This document shows, piece after piece, positions 7,543 to 13,615 of a stretch of DNA of 24,299 nt. The DNA comes from CAG-557 sp045540315 (GTDB taxonomy: Bacteria; Bacillota; Clostridia; Oscillospirales; Acutalibacteraceae): NCBI GenBank assembly GCA_045540315.1, contig JAZQHA010000068.1:1-24299 (forward strand), in the 5' to 3' direction. The stretch's first letter is position 1. Every line of letters begins with the position of its first letter. The notes under the pieces were generated by a model that saw only the letters and a list, made by a program, of their open reading frames with translations, ran no database searches and was not told the DNA's origin. The translations under genes and the position numbers were made by a program.

Positions 7543-7611
7543 TTAATTATTACACATACAAAAAAATACTATAAGAAGCGTGAGAAAAATTAATGACATG
7601 AATAATTCCAT
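7543..7611 (-). CDS. 22-residue membrane microprotein
   Basis: A very short ORF, MELFMSLIFLTLLIVFFCMC followed by two Asn. It is one hydrophobic helix with a Cys-rich end. Support comes from a complete cassette front: TTGACT (7657-7662), TATAAT (7634-7639), and the recurrent leader GAAAGTGAGGAAAGAAG directly before the ATG. Otherwise there is no gene in this cassette. Function unknown; single-span phage microproteins may affect the envelope. Confidence 0.6.
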   Translation of the reverse strand: MELFMSLIFLTLLIVFFCMCNN

Positions 7612-7707
7612 TCTTCTTTCCTCACTTTCTATAATTATAGCACAATTTTCAGAAAAAGTCAAGTAAAAAGTTTGTTAAATCTCGGGCCGGGCAAACTTAA
7701 CACGGAT

Positions 7708-7893
7708 TTAATGATCCGTGTTAATATCACAATGATCGTTAAATAAAAGGTTAAATTGGTTAATGTTATTGGAGATAAAATCCAAAGCCCAAGTTAAACG
7801 ACGAAAATATTGTACGTCATTATCACATTTAGTTAGTAACGCGGTAAGTTCGCTGTGTAATAAAGCACGTTCTTTTCTCATTTCCAAAGTCAT
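7708..7893 (-). CDS. Small helical protein
   Basis: 61 aa, probably helical; no family recognised. Its ATG overlaps the stop of the upstream gene (ATGA at 7890-7893), so the two are translated together from one promoter. GGGAGAGAAG within the end of the upstream gene serves as ribosome binding site. The stop TAA lies in the loop of the AACACGGAT/ATCCGTGTT terminator. Confidence 0.7.
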   Translation of the reverse strand: MTLEMRKERALLHSELTALLTKCDNDVQYFRRLTWALDFISNNINQFNLLFNDHCDINTDH

Positions 7894-8033
7894 TTAATCT
7901 TCTCTCCCTTCATAGCATCGCGGCAAATCTGCTTGCCCTCTTTGCGATCGCGCTTCTTGTTCTTCTTCTTCGCGGGTATTACGCTGGGACGATAACCACA
8001 CCACGTATCACGATTCTGATTCTTTTTCTCCAT
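7890..8033 (-). CDS. Small Lys/Arg-rich protein
   Basis: 47 aa, MEKKNQNRDTWCGYRPSVIP then a strongly basic stretch (KKKNKKRDRKEGK). It resembles other short basic phage proteins in composition only. The leader is the second conserved type (CAGAAAGTGAGGAAACATAA before ATG). Promoter -35 8082-8087, -10 8059-8064. It overlaps the next gene by ATGA. Confidence 0.65.
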   Translation of the reverse strand: MEKKNQNRDTWCGYRPSVIPAKKKNKKRDRKEGKQICRDAMKGEKIK

Positions 8034-8094
8034 TTATGTTTCCTCACTTTCTGGATTTATTATAACAGATTTAAGTAGATAAGTCAAGTTAATT

Positions 8095-8247
8095 TTATGT
8101 AAACATTAATGCTTTGTCTTTCATTCGCTTACGAAGATTACCATAAGCTGCAAAATGATTTGCTCGCCAATTACGGCTATCTTTGCGTATAAGTCTTGCG
8201 TTAATTACCCACCATTTGCGTTCAGTCAAAATATTCTTTTTAGTCAT
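8095..8247 (-). CDS. Small basic protein
   Basis: 50 aa starting MTKKNILTERKWW, with AAAGGAGA 9 bases upstream; the longer frame to 8301 includes the promoter. Net positive charge, several Trp, no family recognised. The promoter is TTGACT (8296-8301), TATACT (8273-8278). The stop TAA lies inside the TTTACATAAAATTAAC box pair of the following promoter, so no terminator is present. Confidence 0.65.
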   Translation of the reverse strand: MTKKNILTERKWWVINARLIRKDSRNWRANHFAAYGNLRKRMKDKALMFT

Positions 8248-8361
8248 TTTATTATCTCTCCTTTCTGTATATAGTATACACGATTCGCACGCGGAAGTCA
8301 AGTTAAGATTCTGTTAAACGGCGGGCCGGGTGATTGTTAAGATGTGGTTAATTACCACATC

Positions 8362-8586
8362 TTATCTACCTTGTGCATATCTCAATCGCCACAGAGGATC
8401 ATAGTCATCATTGTCTACATCGTCGGGAATGTCATCCACCCCGAACTCATCAGTGCCCGCGAAAGTCACCGTGTTATCGTAGTCATCGTAAATAACCTCA
8501 TCTACGATGAAACGGTCGGCGGCATAAACAACAGTGGCGTCGGAGGGGAGAGTATTTAGAATAGCAACCAGTTCCTTAATAGTCAT
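8362..8586 (-). CDS. Highly acidic small protein, possible DNA mimic
   Basis: 74 aa with about a quarter D/E, concentrated after residue 28 (DEVIYDDYDNTVTFAGTDEF, then DDIPDDVDNDDYDP). The last motif is nearly repeated in the adjacent 8696 protein (YIPDDVDETNYDP), so the two are probably related. Strong acidity at this size is typical of anti-restriction and other DNA-mimic proteins, but that role is inference from charge only. Promoter -35 8640-8645, -10 8617-8622. The stop overlaps the base of the AAGATGTGGT/ACCACATCTT terminator. Confidence 0.7.
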   Translation of the reverse strand: MTIKELVAILNTLPSDATVVYAADRFIVDEVIYDDYDNTVTFAGTDEFGVDDIPDDVDNDDYDPLWRLRYAQGR

Positions 8587-8695
8587 AATTCATATCTCCT
8601 TTGCTTTTGTAATTATAGTATAACAGAAACTGATAAAGAAGTCAAGTTAATTTTATGTTAAGTGGCTGGCCGGGCAATTGTTAAGGAATGGTTAA

Positions 8696-8962
8696 TTACC
8701 ATTCCTCATCAATTGACCCGCAGACTTCAAACATATCACACCCGCAGTAAGGATCGTAGTTAGTTTCGTCTACGTCATCGGGGATGTAATAATCTTCATC
8801 TCCATCATCAAAGTGCATCATATCATTTGCGAAGCACTGGAAAGCGAAAAAGCAAATGCCGTTATCGTTTTTCGCGCAATGCTGGCAATGATAGTTGTTC
8901 TTGATACATTCCGCCAGATAATCGTTGATAGCCGTTTCCTGCGCCTTGGTGTAATTCATCAT
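8696..8962 (-). CDS. Cys-rich acidic protein related to 8362
   Basis: 88 aa. An N-terminal helical part is followed by a Cys-rich middle (CQHCAKNDNGICFFAFQC) and an acidic tail with a YIPDDVDETNYDP motif shared with its neighbour, then CGCDMFEVCG. The cysteines may bind metal. GGAGG lies before two adjacent ATGs (8962 and 8959). The promoter is TTGACT (9016-9021), TATACT (8993-8998). The stop is in the loop of GGAATGG/CCATTCC. Function unknown. Confidence 0.7.
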   Translation of the reverse strand: MMNYTKAQETAINDYLAECIKNNYHCQHCAKNDNGICFFAFQCFANDMMHFDDGDEDYYIPDDVDETNYDPYCGCDMFEVCGSIDEEW

Positions 8963-9022
8963 CTTGATGTCCTCCGTTCTTTTTCTATATATAGTATATA
9001 CTTATTCATACCGAAAGTCAAG

Positions 9023-9193
9023 TTAATTTTTCATTAATTCAGTTAATGTGTTAAATATAAATTCTTTTTTCTTATCATCTAAATCTAATTCTTTCATTAA
9101 ACTAATTAAATAGCGCCCTTGATTCAAATAAATTTTTCCAGTAAGAATACCATGCCATACCTGTAAACGAAAATCTTTCATAACATCTTTCAT
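9023..9193 (-). CDS. Hypothetical protein, paralog of 12203
   Basis: 56 aa (MKDVMKDFRLQVWHGILTGK...). It aligns without gaps after the N-terminus with the 57-aa protein at 12203-12376, sharing MKDFRL-VWHGI-TGKIYL-QG-YLIS-KELDL-DKKKEF-TELxKN. The leader is type two (CAGAAAGAGAGGGAAAAAT). Promoter -35 9241-9246, -10 9218-9223. The stop TAA is the TTAAC of the next promoter. Short duplicated gene of unknown role. Confidence 0.7.
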   Translation of the reverse strand: MKDVMKDFRLQVWHGILTGKIYLNQGRYLISLMKELDLDDKKKEFIFNTLTELMKN

Positions 9194-9291
9194 ATTTTTC
9201 CCTCTCTTTCTGACTTTATTATATCAAATATACGAATAAAAGTCAAGTTAATTTTATGTTAAGCGCGGGCCGGGTGAATGTTAAGGGGAGG

Positions 9292-9576
9292 TTAATCCTC
9301 CCCTTGGCGCAGGCGGCACAGTTCAAACTTAACGTCAGTGTCGCCATTCATTGCGAAGTGCTTAACGCGACCCGCGTTGTCCCTCACCCGCATCATGATG
9401 GTGTAGTTGTCTTCGTACTGGTGAATCAGCGTGCGGATGGCATCCCAGTGATTGTTAAGGAAGTTCTCGCGCTCCTGCCGCTTGGCTTCTACCTTGTCCG
9501 CGCGGATGTTGGTGGCCGAAGTAATCAGATCGTTAAGCTGCTCGATGGTCAAGTCATTCACATTGATAATTGCCAT
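9292..9576 (-). CDS. Hypothetical protein
   Basis: 94 aa with a charged N-terminal helical half (residues 10-55) and a C-terminal half that looks like beta strands. No family recognised. GC-richer than neighbours. AAAGGAGAAAAAAT precedes the ATG. Promoter -35 9629-9634, -10 9606-9611. The stop TAA is in the loop of GGGGAGG/CCTCCCC. Confidence 0.7.
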   Translation of the reverse strand: MAIINVNDLTIEQLNDLITSATNIRADKVEAKRQERENFLNNHWDAIRTLIHQYEDNYTIMMRVRDNAGRVKHFAMNGDTDVKFELCRLRQGED

Positions 9577-9681
9577 ATTTTTTCTCCTTTTCTTTTTGTA
9601 TATTTATTATATACTATCTCACATACAAAGTCAAGTTAATTCTGTGTGAACTTTGCGTCCGGCCCAAATTTAACATAAAAA

Positions 9682-10389
9682 TTACGCGAGGCATAAGGCC
9701 CCGCGCTTTACACTTCTCCAACATAGCCGACTTATTCCTTTAATATCGCTACCATATTTCAGACAATTTATGAAAATTTTGCGCTCAATTTTAACATCAT
9801 CTAAACCTTTATGTTCCTCATTGAAAGAGGGGTTACTTGTTAAGAAAGCGTAAACCGTTTCGGCGGTGGCACGGTAGTTTTTGCCATGATTGGAATAGTA
9901 GCGGTTAGTTTCCGCAAACGTCTTGTATTCGCTGGTTTGACAGATAGAGCTGCAAGCCATATTCCAAACGCAAATAAATTCAGTTCCGCGAGGGAAGAAC
10001 CAACGATAACGGGATTTTGTAAGGTAACGCAAAGTTGTATTTAATGCGTTGCGGTCGAAATTGCAATTATAAGCAGCAACAGTGTGACAATCATAACGCG
10101 TCATTAACCTGCGAATATAATTGTATGCCTGCATGAAGTCAACAGTCTGGCGCTTGCCGCTTCGAATATCCTGCACGTACTCAGGAATTTTATCACTATA
10201 ATAAGCGGTTTCCATAAGTTCACGCTCATTGCAGAAAATATCGCGGATTACGAAAGAGCCTTGTTCATAGATATTGCCATAGATGTCCATCAGAACAAAA
10301 CCGATGTCATAGACTAAAGCACAATCGGTATCGTTAGCGGTTTCGACGTCGAGTAGAAGAATGAAGCGATTGGTCAGATTGATAATCAT
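9682..10389 (-). CDS. DnaQ-like DEDDh 3'-5' exonuclease
   Basis: 235 aa starting MIINLTNRF, with AAAGGA 8 bases upstream; an in-frame GTG six codons earlier is less well placed. The three exonuclease motifs are visible: Exo I LLDVETAND (D14, E16), Exo II AAYNCNFDRNALN near residues 105-118, and Exo III HKGLDDVKIE near 195-205 (H and D). This predicts two-metal 3'-5' exonuclease activity on DNA or RNA. It could proofread, trim RNA or degrade host nucleic acid. It is the largest protein of the array and sits as a single-gene cassette. The promoter is just upstream near 10415-10445. Terminator: GC-rich stem ending at the stop, followed by AATTTTTATG. Confidence 0.82.
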   Translation of the reverse strand: MIINLTNRFILLLDVETANDTDCALVYDIGFVLMDIYGNIYEQGSFVIRDIFCNERELMETAYYSDKIPEYVQDIRSGKRQTVDFMQAYNYIRRLMTRYDCHTVAAYNCNFDRNALNTTLRYLTKSRYRWFFPRGTEFICVWNMACSSICQTSEYKTFAETNRYYSNHGKNYRATAETVYAFLTSNPSFNEEHKGLDDVKIERKIFINCLKYGSDIKGISRLCWRSVKRGALCLA

Positions 10390-10529
10390 TTTTTTATTTC
10401 CTTTCACTTGATGTATATATTATATACCTGTGGAGGTGAAAAGTCAAGTTAAGAGTTTGTTAATTCGCAGGCCGGGCGAGTTAGTTTAGACTAACTCGTT
10501 GTAAAAAGAAAAGCCCTTGCGGGCTTTTC

Positions 10530-10865
10530 TCACTGCTTTACCGTATAGGTATAAGCAGACTTGCCGTTGTCAATCTTGTTGACCTCATCGGCCCACATTG
10601 CGCGCAGAGCGTAGTTGAGCTTGCCCTGCGTGAAATCCTCGGGCCACTCGTTGTCCTCGAAAATCTCCTTGGAGGTCTGCGGCACATCGGTCAGAGCCTT
10701 AATCAGTACATCATGCGCGGCATCATAGACCTCACGATTGGCCTGGGCCTTTGCCGCGATACGTTCGTACTCCGCGCGGATGTCCTCAACCACAGTGGAC
10801 AGGTCGATGGTGTCGTCGTTCTTCACGAAGTAGTTGTACAGAGCGGTCAGAGTATTCTTCTTCAT
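10530..10865 (-). CDS. Winged-helix-like protein, paralog C
   Basis: 111 aa. The C-terminal TSKEIFEDNEWPEDFTQGKLN...YTYTV aligns with the same part of the 4699 and 5620 proteins (TAKEIF...LPEDFTSAKVQ...YTL), more divergent than they are from each other. The N-terminal half is acidic and helical. Leader hairpin GGG/CCC with loop AAGGAAAA (10891-10904), then ACCAGAAAGGA. Promoter -35 10940-10945, -10 10917-10922. A strong terminator, AGAAAAGCCC/GGGCTTTTCT with T-run, follows the TGA stop. An AGTTAGT dyad lies in the linker (10479-10496). Confidence 0.7.
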   Translation of the reverse strand: MKKNTLTALYNYFVKNDDTIDLSTVVEDIRAEYERIAAKAQANREVYDAAHDVLIKALTDVPQTSKEIFEDNEWPEDFTQGKLNYALRAMWADEVNKIDNGKSAYTYTVKQ

Positions 10866-10967
10866 AGTGTTGTGTCCTTTCTGGTTTGGTGGGTTTTCCT
10901 TCCCTTTGATGTATTTATTATAGCACTAATCGGCTATAATGTCAAGTTAAGAGTTTGTTAAAGTAAT

Positions 10968-11043
10968 TGGTAGCGGGGGCAGGATTCGAACCTGCGACCT
11001 CGTGCTTATGAGGCACGCGAGCTGACCACTGCTCCACCCCGCA
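10968..11043 (-). tRNA. tRNA-Met(CAT), initiator-like body
   Basis: A full cloverleaf: acceptor TGCGGGG/CCCCGCT, D-arm GAGC/GCTC, anticodon arm CGTGC-CTCATAA-GCACG, T-arm GCAGG-TTCGAAT-CCTGC, then A and encoded CCA. The body follows initiator tRNA: unpaired 1:72 (T.T), TG-GAGC D-stem with A11:T24, and the CTCATAA loop. However, the three G:C pairs of initiator anticodon stems are missing (TGC/GCA at 29-31/39-41). It could be a diverged phage initiator or elongator tRNA, or tRNA-Ile(CAT) after lysidine modification. It is co-transcribed downstream of the structured RNA at 11060-11153. Confidence 0.9.
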
Positions 11044-11059
11044 ATATTAAGTTGTTAAA

Positions 11060-11153
11060 AGAGGTTTGGCATAACATTCCGTTATCATCCGTCGGCGATT
11101 CGAATGAGAATCTTCACCGTGGTTATAGGCCGCAGTTTGTAACCGAACCCTCT
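11060..11153 (-). ncRNA. Structured RNA upstream of tRNA-Met
   Basis: It starts about 17 bases after the -10 (11170-11175; -35 11193-11198) and precedes the tRNA in the same transcript. An imperfect terminal helix (AGAGG-TT-GG with CC-AA-CCTCT) encloses a GATTC/GAATC hairpin with GGT/GCC below it and an ATAAC/GTTAT hairpin. A CCTATAA loop resembles an anticodon loop, but no full cloverleaf forms. It may be a degenerate tRNA or a separate RNA. Confidence 0.45.
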
Positions 11154-11215
11154 CTCTTTCAACATCCTTATTATATCACGATTTCCCAATCTTGTCAAGT
11201 TAAGATTTCGTGAAG

Positions 11216-11289
11216 TGGTGAGCCATCTGAGAATCGAACTCAGGTTCACAGATTAAAGGTCTGTTACTTTACCACTAAGTTAATGGCCC
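11216..11289 (-). tRNA. tRNA-Lys(TTT)-like with C33
   Basis: Cloverleaf: acceptor GGGCCAT/ATGGCTC (one G.T), D-arm ACTT/AAGT with AGTGGTA loop, anticodon arm ACAGA/TCTGT with loop CCTTTAA, T-arm CTGAG-TTCGATT-CTCAG, discriminator A and encoded CCA. The anticodon reads TTT. Position 33, almost always U, is C here. Promoter TTGACT (11332-11337), TATACT (11309-11314). Confidence 0.85.
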
Positions 11290-11407
11290 ATGTCCTTTCA
11301 ACATATATAGTATATCAGAAATCGCGCGAAAAGTCAATACTTTGGCGTGTTAAGAAATTGTTAAATCGGCGGCCGGCCTCTTTCTTAACATAAAAATAAT
11401 GAGCGCG

Positions 11408-11605
11408 CTAAGAGTGCACCCATATTTTTAACATCTTCGCCTTTTTTTCATAAAGGCGCGCATTTACTTCTCTATTGAATAGCAGTTTTGGGATACTTTC
11501 AAATGGGCCGCGATACAATTCGTTATCTATGTTAGGATTACAAATTACAACAGTGCGGAGTGGGGTTTCGAGAGATGTATAGAGTACAGTTTTATAAACA
11601 TTCAT
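11408..11605 (-). CDS. Hypothetical protein (second gene of pair)
   Basis: 65 aa, basic C-terminal half; no family recognised. The ATG overlaps the TGA of the upstream gene (ATGA), and GGGAGG lies 9-10 bases upstream within that gene, so translation is coupled. It ends with TAG. The region after it (AGCGCGCT then ATTATTTTTATG) is only a weak terminator candidate. Confidence 0.65.
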   Translation of the reverse strand: MNVYKTVLYTSLETPLRTVVICNPNIDNELYRGPFESIPKLLFNREVNARLYEKKAKMLKIWVHS

Positions 11606-11763
11606 TCAATAACGCCTCCCAAATCAGTAATCATAATATAAATTTTTTCATAATCTTCTGCGTAGCGATACATATCGAAAACACGCAGGCGGAGTTTTTT
11701 TACAGGAAGGCTCGCGGGACAATGGGCTATAAATTCACGCATAGCATCAAAATCAAATTGCAT
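11602..11763 (-). CDS. Hypothetical protein (first gene of pair)
   Basis: 53 aa, MQFDFDAMREFIAHCPASLP... It may form a short helix-rich protein; no family recognised. AAAGGAGG ribosome binding site 8 bases before the ATG. Promoter -35 11811-11816, -10 11788-11793, with the 11-bp-spaced TTAAC-type box immediately upstream of the -35. Confidence 0.65.
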   Translation of the reverse strand: MQFDFDAMREFIAHCPASLPVKKLRLRVFDMYRYAEDYEKIYIMITDLGGVIE

Positions 11764-11885
11764 TATTCTTACCTCCTTTATGAATATATTATAACATTTA
11801 ATAATAAAGAAGTCAAGTTAAATATGTGTGAAGTTTTTAGCCGGCGCCGAATTTAACATAAAGTTAACTTGAGTAAGCATTATGC

Positions 11886-12146
11886 TTACTCAAAGTTAAC
11901 AATGATTTCATCTTGCCAACGATTGGAATAGGCAAACATTACACTACCTTCATGATCGTCTTTGTCCTTGTGAACAGTAACCCAACAACGAGCTACGTCA
12001 CTATCGCAAGTTACTGTTATGAAGCGGCCGAAAGCGGTTTCGTAGTCATTACAGACCGCGATATTTTCATTATCATCGATCTGTCCATTCCAATTTTCCA
12101 TACCATCTACTGGCATATAAACATTCCAATGTACTTGCCAAAACAT
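11886..12146 (-). CDS. Hypothetical acidic, Trp-rich protein
   Basis: 86 aa, probably beta-rich with six Trp. No family recognised. Promoter -35 12196-12201, -10 12173-12178. A purine-rich leader (GAAAGGAAGAG) precedes the ATG. The stop is in the stem of GAGTAAGCAT/ATGCTTACTC, the terminator. Confidence 0.7.
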   Translation of the reverse strand: MFWQVHWNVYMPVDGMENWNGQIDDNENIAVCNDYETAFGRFITVTCDSDVARCWVTVHKDKDDHEGSVMFAYSNRWQDEIIVNFE

Positions 12147-12202
12147 TTATATCACTCTTCCTTTCTATAACTATTATAACAGAGATTTGGGAGATTGTCA
12201 AG

Positions 12203-12376
12203 TTAATTTTTTATTAACTCTGTTATAGTTTTTAACATAAATTCTTTTTTCTTATCGGGCAAATCAAGTTCTTTTATAATACTAATAAGATATTGGCCTT
12301 GCGTTAAATAAATTTTACCAGTGTGAATACCATGCCAAACAGTTAACCGAAAGTCTTTCATTATTTTTTCATTCAT
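12203..12376 (-). CDS. Hypothetical protein, paralog of 9023
   Basis: 57 aa, MNEKIMKDFRLTVWHGIHTGK... It is a close paralog of the 9023-9193 protein, and the two cassettes are also alike in leader (AGAAAGTGAGGGATAAAC) and in ending on the TTAAC box of the next promoter. Promoter -35 12424-12429, -10 12401-12406. The duplication of a whole cassette about 3.2 kb away suggests shuffling by recombination. Confidence 0.7.
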   Translation of the reverse strand: MNEKIMKDFRLTVWHGIHTGKIYLTQGQYLISIIKELDLPDKKKEFMLKTITELIKN

Positions 12377-12485
12377 GTTTATCCCTCACTTTCTATGACT
12401 ATTATACATCATTATATCAAACAAGTCAAGTTAAATAATTGTTAAAATGTAGCCCGGCCGCGAATGTTAAGTTTTTGTAAAGTAC

Positions 12486-12580
12486 TTGACTTTGCTACTT
12501 ATTTTTGTTATACTATATATGTCGAGAGGGCAGAGGTAAGGACGACATTGGTCGAGATTTCGGGAACGAAATCAAAGTTA
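12486..12580 (+). ncRNA. Upstream promoter and short leader RNA
   Basis: TTGACT (12486-12491) and TATACT (12509-12514), 17 bp apart, would start RNA near 12521. It reads through a GTCG/CGAC fold and a GATTTCG-GGAA-CGAAATC hairpin (12556-12573). No usable ORF follows before the second promoter at 12594. It may be a small RNA or an extended leader of the 12676 gene. Confidence 0.45.
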
Positions 12581-12675
12581 ACAAAAGCTTAACTTGACAA
12601 ATGCCGCTGAATCTGCTATAATAAATACATCGAAAGGGCAAGGAAAAGCCCCAAAAACCAGAAAGGATTTAGACT

Positions 12676-13005
12676 ATGGCTATGAACATGAATGAGATGA
12701 AGGCTACCGCTCGTCAGATGACCATTGCTGCTATCAGGCCCTCCCTGCTGGATAATGATGCTGTGAAGTTCGCCGATGGCTCGTTTGCTATCCTCCAGGA
12801 GGTTGACGGTCAGGAAATTTGGTGTGAAGTCACCGTTAAGTCCAAGGCGTGGAAGGACACGAAGGTGTCTAAGGCGTTCGACCCCTTTGAGGCCGCTCAG
12901 GAGTGGGAGGCTGAGAAGAAAATCAAGGCAGATAACAAGGCTGCCAAGGAGGCCGAGAAGGCCGCCAAGGTTGCTAAGGCCAAGGCAAAGAAGGAGGAGG
13001 CGTAA
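12676..13005 (+). CDS. Lys/Ala-rich-tailed protein, leader-hairpin family
   Basis: 109 aa: a globular N-terminal part (1-75) and a charged tail from about 75 (AEKKIKADNKAAKEAEKAAK...). Tail and leader match the 3621 and 7026 genes. Its second promoter is TTGACA (12594-12599), TATAAT (12617-12622). TTAAC-N6-TTAAC directly precedes the -35. Leader hairpin GGGC/GCCC with loop AAGGAAAA (12636-12651), then ACCAGAAAGGA. The stop lies in the loop of GGAGGC/GCCTCC, followed by a T-run. It is the same cassette type inverted to the plus strand, showing that the elements move with the gene. Confidence 0.75.
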   Translation: MAMNMNEMKATARQMTIAAIRPSLLDNDAVKFADGSFAILQEVDGQEIWCEVTVKSKAWKDTKVSKAFDPFEAAQEWEAEKKIKADNKAAKEAEKAAKVAKAKAKKEEA

Positions 13006-13161
13006 GCCTCCTTTTCTTTTTCTTAACAATTAGTTAGTTAGCTTAAACTAACTCGCGGCCCGGCTAATTTGTCTATTTTTAGTCATATCAAAATATAAAG
13101 AATGTCTTTGCTTTTGTTGTAATTTTATGCTATAATTATTACAGAAAGTGAGGGAAACAAT

Positions 13162-13311
13162 ATGAAGCGTACTCGTAATTCTTTGTCTTATCGTTTTAAT
13201 CATTTTGTTCGTAATATCGAATTAAAAGACATATTTAACATTGTTATCGAATTTATTACGGCATTGGCATTATTTGGCGCGCTGTTTATTCTTCCGCATA
13301 TTTTGCATTAA
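13162..13311 (+). CDS. Single-span membrane protein
   Basis: 49 aa: a basic N-terminus (MKRTRNSLSYRFNHF) then a hydrophobic segment (about 25-47). Promoter TTGCTT (13108-13113), TATAAT (13131-13136). Type-two leader CAGAAAGTGAGGGAAACAAT before the ATG. The stop TAA runs into TAACTTTATGTTAAT, the usual linker box pair. Confidence 0.65.
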   Translation: MKRTRNSLSYRFNHFVRNIELKDIFNIVIEFITALALFGALFILPHILH

Positions 13312-13370
13312 CTTTATGTTAATGCATTGGCCGGCCGAAAATTTAACATAAAAATAACCGAGCAAGTTAG

Positions 13371-13502
13371 CTACTCTTGCTCGGTTGGCTTTATGTACGT
13401 GCGGGTCGCCACGCCGTCGCAGCACGGTTTTTGCCTTGTAACGGGATTACCTTACGACCGCCATGTCAGGCATTGTCCCTCACTCTAACCCAATGGAATC
13501 AT
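13371..13502 (-). pseudogene. Interrupted small cassette gene, or non-coding RNA
   Basis: A full promoter (TTGACT 13551-13556, TATTAT 13528-13533) and AAGGAACGAAGGGA lead to an ATG at 13502. The frame reads MIPLG, stop TAG, SEGQCLTWRS, stop TAA, then 26 residues from GNPVTRQKPCCDG to EQE. It ends at a TAG exactly in the loop of the CCGAGCAAG/CTTGCTCGG terminator, as real genes here do. Two in-frame stops suggest decay. Alternatively the 150-nt transcript is a structured RNA. Confidence 0.5.
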
Positions 13503-13615
13503 TCCCTTCGTTCCTTTCGACATATATATAATAACATAATTTGGGATGGAAGTCAAGTTAAATAATTGTTAAGTTTTGGCCGGGCCAAAATGTAAAGTTC
13601 AAGTTAAAAGTTCTG

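Larger units (their letters stand above)
3980..12651. promoter_or_regulatory. Six covarying leader hairpins with AAGGAAAA loop
   Basis: Hairpins at 3980-3995 (GGGA/TCCC), 5110-5127 (AAGGC/GCTTT), 6061-6076 (AGTG/CACT), 7451-7466 (GGTG/CACC), 10891-10904 (GGG/CCC) and, on the plus strand, 12636-12651 (GGGC/GCCC). Each has an 8-nt loop AAGGAAAA (one AAGGACAA) within about 15 bases of the predicted transcript start. All except the 6061 leader continue to ACCAGAAAGGA before the ATG. Stems change while pairing is kept. All six genes encode Lys/Ala-rich or winged-helix-like proteins. Confidence 0.8.

Noticed and set aside
12616..13029. 137-aa minus-strand frame opposite the 12676 gene
   Set aside because: Low-complexity Leu-rich shadow of the Lys/Ala codons; no promoter or ribosome binding site.
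13371..13502. Genome-wide stop-codon recoding
   Set aside because: TAA, TAG and TGA all end normal genes elsewhere in the window, and no suppressor anticodon was seen.
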